Part shown: positions 7,960 to 13,219 of the stretch, in pieces | Position numbering within the stretch: the first letter of the stretch is position 1 | Layout of the letters: each line of letters begins with the position of its first letter | Assembly: GCA_902472795.1 (NCBI GenBank) | Contig: CABROZ010000035.1 | Location: 1-19,534 of the forward strand | DNA from: an uncultured Bacteroides sp. | GTDB taxonomy: Bacteria > Bacteroidota > Bacteroidia > Bacteroidales > Bacteroidaceae | DNA length: 19,534 nucleotides | Direction of reading: 5' to 3' | Notes under the pieces: generated by a model | What the model was told of the DNA's origin: nothing | Seen by the model: the letters and a program-made list of their open reading frames with translations, nothing else | Database searches by the model: none | Translations under genes and position numbers: made by a program

Positions 7960-7997
7960 CGTATGTTTTTCTTCTTACATACGGGCGGGCAAAATTA
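7960..7997 (-). promoter_or_regulatory. Candidate promoter and 5'-end hairpin of the outer membrane protein gene
   Basis: Read on the - strand, TAATTTTG (7990-7997) matches the -7 consensus TAnnTTTG. The expected start, around 7983, coincides with the first arm of an inverted repeat CGTATGT/ACATACG (7960-7966 and 7977-7983, 10-base loop). The mRNA would therefore begin with a hairpin, about 50 nt before the start codon. No -33 TTTG box was found. Confidence 0.4.
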
Positions 7998-8147
7998 GAA
8001 CGTTTTCCGATGGTTACGAGATTATCGGAGTTAAAAAAGGCAAAACTACACTAATTCGCGAACCGGACGGAGCATGCAGTGAAGCAATGTTCTTCTTCTC
8101 CACCACATACGCATGTCGCCGGAGTCTGCATCCGGGAGCAACAGAAG

Positions 8148-9446
8148 CTATTTGATAAGATAGAAAATCAGGAGCAGGCATACGTTGACGGCAATCACGC
8201 AACCGAAACCCTTCAGTATCCAGCCGCGCAGCGTGCTGCCCCGCCCCGCAAAGAAAAGGGCGTAACACATGTTGACGGCAATGTTGCTGACAATGGCCTG
8301 CATGCTGCACGCCGTAATGACAAGCGTGGCCACACCGCCCGTACCTTGCAGCAGGTTCAGGATGAACGGGGTAATGTCGCTGAAACCGGAGACGAACGAC
8401 AGCAGGGTCAGACCGCCCGTACCGGCGTAGATCAGCGTATAGTGCGTCAGTACGGTAAACACCACGAACAACCCCGCAAAGATCAGAGCCACCTTGAACT
8501 CCAGCGGGTTGCGGCTGTCGTCATCGTCTTCGTCCTGCCCTTCCTGGTGCTTGCGCCGGTGACGCAAGTGCATATACCACGCCACACCCGCCGACACGAC
8601 CGCCATCCCCAGCAGGTAGGGATAAATAGTCTGCAGCGTCTCGCGGCTGAAGATACCTATCAGGATGAAGAACCGCAGGAACATCATGCTCACCGCCAGC
8701 AGCATGGCGGCCACATACTCGGGAGCATCCTGTGCCGAAGCCCCCCGGCTCTTGCGGGCCAGCACCGAAATGGTGGCCGTACTGCTGTACAGTCCGCCGA
8801 TGATGCCCGACACCAGAATGCCCGACTCGCGGAACACATACCGCCGCAACAGGTACGACAGGTAGGAGATGCCCGACACCACCACCGTGGCTAACCAGAT
8901 GCTGTAGGGCGTCAGCTTGATGCCCGGAATCAGAGTCTTATCGGGCAGCATCGGCAGTATGATGCCGCTGATGGCGAGGAACTTGGCCAGCGTAATCATT
9001 TCGTCGTTCTTCATGCGCTGTGCCAGCTCGGTAAAGGTATGTTTCAGCTCGGTGAAAAGCAGCACGGTGACCACCACCATGACGTAGAACCACGAAGGTT
9101 GCGTAGCCACGATGGGAGCAATGCAATAGGTAATGAGGGCAATGATGACGGTCGTCACCCCGAACAGATGGAACTGCGTCTGCTTGACGTAATAGTTCAG
9201 CGCCAGTAGCACGCCCAGCACAGCCCCGCCGCCCATAAACAGGCGATAGTTCACGGGGTCGAGAATGTAAAGCAGATAACCCAGAATGCCGATGAAAGTA
9301 AACGTGCGGTCGGTTCCGAAAAGCGTAGTCTCGCCTTCGTGCTTCAGGCTGATGCGCCGTTGCGACAGCCCGATAAGCAGGGAGAAAAGGGTCACCAGGA
9401 CGAAGGTGACTAATTCGCGGGGCAGGTATTGATAAAGTTTCTCCAT
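8148..9446 (-). CDS. MgtC/SapB-family membrane protein with DUF4010 domain
   Basis: An inner-membrane protein of 432 residues with about eleven or twelve hydrophobic segments. The N-terminal part resembles MgtC/SapB, with FSLLIGLSQRRISL at about 21-34 in place of the usual LIGLERE motif. A strongly charged loop follows TM segments at about 292-314 (HLRHRRKH then EDDDD). The C-terminal half fits DUF4010, with repeated small-residue helices such as ISGIILPMLP and SGIIGGLYSSTATISVLARK. MgtC proteins are linked to magnesium limitation and membrane energetics. What DUF4010 members do is not established, so transport is only a guess. The gene starts 47 bp after the CYTH gene stops, in the same direction, so it is probably the last gene of a three-gene operon. 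No clear terminator was seen downstream. Confidence 0.82.
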   Translation of the reverse strand: MEKLYQYLPRELVTFVLVTLFSLLIGLSQRRISLKHEGETTLFGTDRTFTFIGILGYLLYILDPVNYRLFMGGGAVLGVLLALNYYVKQTQFHLFGVTTVIIALITYCIAPIVATQPSWFYVMVVVTVLLFTELKHTFTELAQRMKNDEMITLAKFLAISGIILPMLPDKTLIPGIKLTPYSIWLATVVVSGISYLSYLLRRYVFRESGILVSGIIGGLYSSTATISVLARKSRGASAQDAPEYVAAMLLAVSMMFLRFFILIGIFSRETLQTIYPYLLGMAVVSAGVAWYMHLRHRRKHQEGQDEDDDDSRNPLEFKVALIFAGLFVVFTVLTHYTLIYAGTGGLTLLSFVSGFSDITPFILNLLQGTGGVATLVITACSMQAIVSNIAVNMCYALFFAGRGSTLRGWILKGFGCVIAVNVCLLLIFYLIK

Positions 9447-9493
9447 AATACTCCGTTATAAGTTTGCTCGGCACCTCCCGCGCCCGCACGTCG

Positions 9494-9961
9494 TCACCAG
9501 CGGCAGAAAGGATGCCTCATCAGTTGCGCATTGTAGTAGCGGGCGTCTCCCGTTACTTCCTGCCCGATGAAATCGGGCTTTTCGAAAGGTTCGTCGGGCG
9601 AGGACAGTTCGACCTCGGCAATGACCAACCCTTCGTTTTCGCCATAGAATTCGTCCACTTCGAACACGTGCCGGCCGCTTCGCACTAAGTAGCGCGTCTT
9701 GTCGATGGCTCCCGGCTCACAGATTTTCATCAGGTCGCGGGCTTCGTCCAGCGGTATCTCCTTTTCCCACTCGTAACGGCTGATGCCCGAGGCATCGGCG
9801 GGTCCCTTGATGGTCAGGTAGCCCTTGTCGTCGCGGATGCGGACGCGCACGGTCCGTCCGCGCGCACTACAGATGTATCCCTGCACAATGTGACTGCTGG
9901 CGTAAGCCTTCGACTTGTACTCGCCATCGACGAGAAATTTCCGTTCGATTTCTTGTGGCAT
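9494..9961 (-). CDS. CYTH-domain triphosphate tunnel metalloenzyme
   Basis: A cytoplasmic protein of 155 residues made almost entirely of one CYTH domain. The signature ExExK is present at the N-terminus as Glu4-Ile-Glu6-Arg-Lys8. Basic tunnel residues follow in VRVRIRDDKGYLTIKGP (about 37-53), then acidic metal-binding candidates in RYEWEKEIPLDEA, FEVDEFYGENEGLVIAEVEL and SPDEPF. The length and lack of extra domains fit the small bacterial group in which characterised members hydrolyse tripolyphosphate. The substrate here is not proven, and adenylate cyclase or thiamine triphosphatase activity occurs elsewhere in the superfamily. The gene lies 15 bp after the small membrane protein gene and 47 bp before the MgtC-like gene, all on the same strand. 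Confidence 0.88.
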   Translation of the reverse strand: MPQEIERKFLVDGEYKSKAYASSHIVQGYICSARGRTVRVRIRDDKGYLTIKGPADASGISRYEWEKEIPLDEARDLMKICEPGAIDKTRYLVRSGRHVFEVDEFYGENEGLVIAEVELSSPDEPFEKPDFIGQEVTGDARYYNAQLMRHPFCRW

Positions 9962-9976
9962 AATTCTATCTTCTTA

Positions 9977-10111
9977 TCAACCCCAGAAGGAGTAGAGTAC
10001 AAACATGGCAATGACCAATATCACGGCTACGACGCCAATGCCTATCAGAACCTTCTTGCCTTGCTCTTCTTCCTTGCGGGTATGTCCCATATTCTTTTTA
10101 TTCTTTCCCAT
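9977..10111 (-). CDS. Small single-pass membrane protein (44 residues)
   Basis: A short reading frame from ATG (10111) to TGA (9977). It begins MGKNKKNMGHTRKEEEQGKK, a highly charged, mostly basic N-terminus. One hydrophobic helix of about 20 residues follows (VLIGIGVVAVILVIAMFVLY), ending SFWG. The layout suggests a tail-anchored or N-in single-pass inner-membrane protein. It is separated by 15 bp from the CYTH gene and has no terminator between, so it is probably the first gene of that operon. A second in-frame ATG lies at codon 8. I do not recognise a named family. Codon use and the clean domain split argue that it is real. Confidence 0.72.
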   Translation of the reverse strand: MGKNKKNMGHTRKEEEQGKKVLIGIGVVAVILVIAMFVLYSFWG

Positions 10112-10480
10112 GGTGTTTCTATAGTTTTAAGTTCAACGATGAACAAAGTAAGAGGAAAAAAGGGAGGAATGCAAGAAAAAAGAAAGAAAAAAGAAAGGAA
10201 GCTCGCATTTTTCGCATCCGGCAGACAGGTAGCTGCCATCCGGAGACAATGAATTCCGCCCGATCCGCCGCCTCGCATCGGGCACAACAGGCAGGCAACA
10301 TACCGTCCGGCGACTGGTCGGAATCGCCTCCGGTGCCGGAAGCTGATGGCCAGACACAGAGTTGCCTCCTTCCTTCGCAACAGGCAGATTCTGTTAAACA
10401 TTGTTATAAACGCTTCTGTTCAAAGAGATTTATGCACCTATCAACGTACCTTTACCCACAAATCAAACATACACGATAGC
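10112..10480. other. Gene-free intergenic stretch between divergent units
   Basis: It holds a candidate promoter for the leftward operon and a purine-rich tract (about 10144-10201, with 29 uninterrupted purines at 10173-10201). Several short GC-rich inverted repeats follow, for example GCCCGAT/ATCGGGC near 10258-10282. No credible gene was found: the open frames on either strand are low-complexity or antisense to the 44-residue gene. No convincing promoter was found for the rightward lipoprotein gene; TACCTTTA at 10447-10454 misses the -7 consensus by one base. Confidence 0.6.
10144..10175 (-). promoter_or_regulatory. Weak candidate promoter for the small protein-CYTH-MgtC operon
   Basis: On the - strand, TTACTTTG (10144-10151) matches the -7 consensus except at one position. 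CTTG (10172-10175) lies 20 bp upstream in the -33 position with three of four bases matching. The start would lie about 25 bp before the small protein ATG. Confidence 0.3.
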
Positions 10481-11707
10481 ATGAAAACACCTCAAATCCT
10501 TTTACTGGCAACGTGCTTGTTTGCAGGAGCCTGCCAGAATGTAACCAAACAGGAACCTCCCAAGGATATCATTTCCGTTAACATGGAACAGGTTACAGAC
10601 AGTCTGTTCAGATACTCGGAACTGTTCCAGTCCGTACAAGTCATCCCGTTGGATAACAGTGACGTATTAGTAGCCGGCATCGACAAAATGATTGTCGGGA
10701 AAGACCTGCTGTACATACGCGACAACCGGACAGAAAGCATATACGCTTTTCGGAAAGACGGATCTTTCGTCCGGAAATACGGAAGCCTGGGTCCGGGACC
10801 CGAAGAATACGGCAGTTGCCGCGACTTTACCATAGACGAACAGGGGAACAAACTCTACCTGTACGACGCGCGCCGCAACAGAATAATAACGTATAACCTG
10901 CAGACGGGCGAGTTCGAAAACGATCTGCCTTTGGAAAAACCCCTGCAAAGCAACGAAATCTCCTATTACGAAGGCAATCTGTATGCCTCGCAAGCCTATT
11001 CTCATCCGCAAACAGCTGACCCTTGCTACCTGTTGCACCAGATAGATCTGCGCTCGGGACGGGAAACCGGGACCATGCTGGATGCCGACGTTTACAACAA
11101 GGGATGGAAAGGAGAATTCCTCAGCGCCGGAAAGAGCTTTGCCAATATAGACGGCGAAATATGGTTCTGCAGCGGACTGATGGACACCGTGATGACCATC
11201 AGGCAAGGAAAAGCTGTCCCGGCAATGGTCATGCAGGGAAAAAACGTCGTACAAAAAACCGACATCGACAAAGAGGCCTTGTCTGCCAATTCTTCCCCCA
11301 CTGACCAAACTCGGCAAATGATGAACCTGTTCATGCGTCTGAACAAGGAACAGAAACAGTACGGGTTCTCCAACTTCTTCATGCACGACAAAGACATCTG
11401 GTTCCAATGCTTTGGCGGCTCGATACTGAAGGTACGACACAATCTGCAGGACGGAACGACCAGCATCTACTCAAAGACCGAAGACGATGTGCTGTTCCGT
11501 GCGGGCAGCAATGTAAGTTCCGTCCCCAATTACCTGACTGCCGACGAAGGAGGAGTGTACTACGGCTACAACACGGAGCAGCTGCGCGAACTGCAACAAC
11601 TTTTCTATAAGAGAGAACTGTCGGACAAGGTAATCGGTACCATCGGAATTCTGCATCTGAACGAAGAATCCAATCCCGTTGTGCTGTACTACCAGTTCAA
11701 AAAATAA
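10481..11707 (+). CDS. 6-bladed beta-propeller lipoprotein
   Basis: A predicted lipoprotein of 408 residues with signal MKTPQILLLATCLFAGAC (Cys18). The mature protein contains propeller-like strand repeats, including YAFRKDGSFVRKYGSLGPGPEEY at about 88-110 (Gly-Pro-Gly-Pro-Glu-Glu-Tyr is the telling part) and LYLYDARRNRIITYNLQTGE. These match the family often annotated as 6-bladed beta-propeller (BF3164-like) in Bacteroidota. Members are abundant and of unknown function, and the propeller could bind a ligand or partner in the envelope. The frame is open to 10346, but the upstream residues precede the signal peptide and make no sense, so the ATG at 10481 is chosen. Its codon use is more A-rich than neighbouring genes. 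It is convergent with prfB. Confidence 0.8.
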   Translation: MKTPQILLLATCLFAGACQNVTKQEPPKDIISVNMEQVTDSLFRYSELFQSVQVIPLDNSDVLVAGIDKMIVGKDLLYIRDNRTESIYAFRKDGSFVRKYGSLGPGPEEYGSCRDFTIDEQGNKLYLYDARRNRIITYNLQTGEFENDLPLEKPLQSNEISYYEGNLYASQAYSHPQTADPCYLLHQIDLRSGRETGTMLDADVYNKGWKGEFLSAGKSFANIDGEIWFCSGLMDTVMTIRQGKAVPAMVMQGKNVVQKTDIDKEALSANSSPTDQTRQMMNLFMRLNKEQKQYGFSNFFMHDKDIWFQCFGGSILKVRHNLQDGTTSIYSKTEDDVLFRAGSNVSSVPNYLTADEGGVYYGYNTEQLRELQQLFYKRELSDKVIGTIGILHLNEESNPVVLYYQFKK

Positions 11708-11780
11708 GCTTTCCCTTTAACGGCCGTCCTCTGTAGAGCGATTCCTGACGGAGCATGTTCCGGCCGTACGGATACAATAA

Positions 11781-11843
11781 AAGCACTTTTCAGGAAGGTC
11801 ACGTCTCATTGACGTTCTCCCTTCGGAAAGTGCTTCTTTATTT
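11781..11843. terminator. Long hairpin between the convergent propeller gene and prfB
   Basis: AAGCACTTTTC (11781-11791) pairs with GGAAAGTGCTT (11825-11835), with a mismatch. The hairpin continues inward with GAAGG/CCTTC (11794-11798, 11820-11824) and ACGTC/GACGT (11801-11805, 11811-11815) around a TCATT loop. CTTTATTTTT follows on the + strand, and AT-rich sequence flanks it on the other side. It can serve as terminator for the rightward gene and possibly also for prfB. Confidence 0.7.
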
Positions 11844-11946
11844 TTCCGGCATTCCGTCCCCCGAAACAAGGGGGTTGATTTTTCCCCAGTCAGAGAAAAA
11901 TATTTCTTCAACCGGGGAATATCATTTTTCCGGTTTGGCTGCATTT

Positions 11947-13068
11947 TCAGGCCGTCTCGCCTGCTCCGGCAAACTCCATCAGGTAAGCCTTGACAAATCC
12001 GTCTATCTTACCGTCCATCACGCCGTTCACGTCGCTTGTCTGGTAGTTGGTTCGATGGTCTTTCACACGGCGGTCGTCGAAGACGTAGCTGCGGATCTGC
12101 GAACCCCACTCAATCTTCTTCTTGCCGGCCTCGACCTTCGCCTGCTCGGCCATGCGGTGCTTCATCTCCTTGTCGTACAGCATGGAGCGGAGGAGTCGCA
12201 ATGCATTTTCGCGGTTCTTCGGCTGGTCGCGCGTCTCGGTGTTTTCAATCAGGATTTCTTCTTCCTCGCCCGTGTAGGGGTCTTTGTACTGATAACGCAG
12301 ACGGACGCCGGACTCTACCTTGTTCACATTCTGTCCACCCGCACCGCCGCTTCGGAAGGTATCCCACGAAATGCGTGCCGGCTCGATGGTCACTTCGATG
12401 GTGTCATCGACCAACGGAGTGACAAAGACGGATGCGAACGACGTCATTCGCTTGCCCTGTGCATTGTAGGGCGACACGCGTACCAGGCGGTGTACTCCGT
12501 TTTCACCTTTCAGGTAACCGTAGGCATAGGGGCCGCTGATTTCGATGGTACAGGTCTTGATGCCCGCCTCGTCACCTTCCTGCAGGTTGGCAATCGTGGC
12601 CTTGTAGCCGTGGGTTTCGGCATAGCGCAGGTACATACGCATCAGCATGCTGGCCCAGTCCTGGCTTTCCGTACCTCCGGCACCTGAGTTGATCTTCAGC
12701 ACGCAGTCCATCTGATCGGCTTCGTCGCGGAGCATGTTCTTCAGTTCGAGTGCCTCGACGGCTTCGGCGGCTTTGTTGTAAGCCTCGTCCACCTCTTCTT
12801 CGGTCACCAGTTCGTCCTTATGGAAGTCGAAGGCCAGCTGCAGTTCGTCGGTCAGGGTCTTCACTTCGTTGTATCCGTCAATCCATTGCTGCAGGCCTTT
12901 CACCTTCTTCATCTGCGCTTCGGCAGCCTTCTGGTCGTCCCAGAAGCCGGGTGCCTGCGTGCGCAGCTGCTCTTCTTCTACTTGAATCTTTTTCCCTTCG
13001 ATGTCCAGATAGCGGCAGAGCGCTTCGGTACGTTCCTTGATGTCCTTCAGTTGTTCTATGGTAATCAT
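11947..13068 (-). CDS. prfB: Peptide chain release factor 2 (RF2)
   Basis: RF2 recognises UGA and UAA stop codons in the ribosomal A site and triggers peptide release. The 373 residues include an N-terminal helical domain, the stop-recognition loop RLVRVSPYNAQGKRMTSF and the catalytic GGQ loop SGGAGGQNVNKVESGVRL (Gly-Gly-Gln at 244-246). The recognition tripeptide is Ser-Pro-Tyr (199-201) rather than the usual Ser-Pro-Phe. The gene is a single uninterrupted frame. Where many bacteria carry the CTTTGA programmed frameshift site, it reads CTG-GAC (Leu21-Asp22, near 13003-13008), so that autoregulation is absent. Its own stop codon is TGA. The length matches the family (E. coli RF2 has 365 residues). 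It is divergent from the M16 peptidase gene, with overlapping promoters. Confidence 0.95.
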   Translation of the reverse strand: MITIEQLKDIKERTEALCRYLDIEGKKIQVEEEQLRTQAPGFWDDQKAAEAQMKKVKGLQQWIDGYNEVKTLTDELQLAFDFHKDELVTEEEVDEAYNKAAEAVEALELKNMLRDEADQMDCVLKINSGAGGTESQDWASMLMRMYLRYAETHGYKATIANLQEGDEAGIKTCTIEISGPYAYGYLKGENGVHRLVRVSPYNAQGKRMTSFASVFVTPLVDDTIEVTIEPARISWDTFRSGGAGGQNVNKVESGVRLRYQYKDPYTGEEEEILIENTETRDQPKNRENALRLLRSMLYDKEMKHRMAEQAKVEAGKKKIEWGSQIRSYVFDDRRVKDHRTNYQTSDVNGVMDGKIDGFVKAYLMEFAGAGETA

Positions 13069-13158
13069 CTGTCTATGTGATTTAGCTGTTATTCTTGATG
13101 CATGGAAGTCGAAATCTGCGCAAAAGGCCTGCCTTCGGCAGCAGATTCTTTCGTTCGG

Positions 13159-13191
13159 CTTGCAAAGGTATGAAAAAAACGCATAAATTTG
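13159..13191 (+). promoter_or_regulatory. Promoter of the M16 peptidase gene
   Basis: TAAATTTG at 13184-13191 is a full -7 match. CTTG at 13159-13162 lies 21 bp upstream and matches TTTG in three of four bases. The start would be near 13198, about 20 bp before the ATG. Confidence 0.65.
13163..13170 (-). promoter_or_regulatory. -7 element of the prfB promoter
   Basis: On the - strand this reads TACCTTTG, a full match to TAnnTTTG and identical to the element upstream of the acyl-CoA ligase. It abuts the -33 box of the divergent M16 promoter. No -33 TTTG was seen. The leader would contain a short hairpin, CTGCC-GAA-GGCAG (13129-13141). Confidence 0.5.
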
Positions 13192-13219
13192 CGGTTATCA
13201 ACCTAATTAAGTATTGCTT

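Noticed and set aside
10045..10401. 118-codon leftward frame overlapping the small membrane protein gene
   Set aside because: It is mostly low-complexity Phe/Ser from the purine tract and runs in another frame across the better-supported 44-residue gene.
13214..13219. TTG start for the M16 peptidase, two codons upstream
   Set aside because: The ATG at 13220 directly begins a normal lipoprotein signal peptide, so the rare start is not needed.
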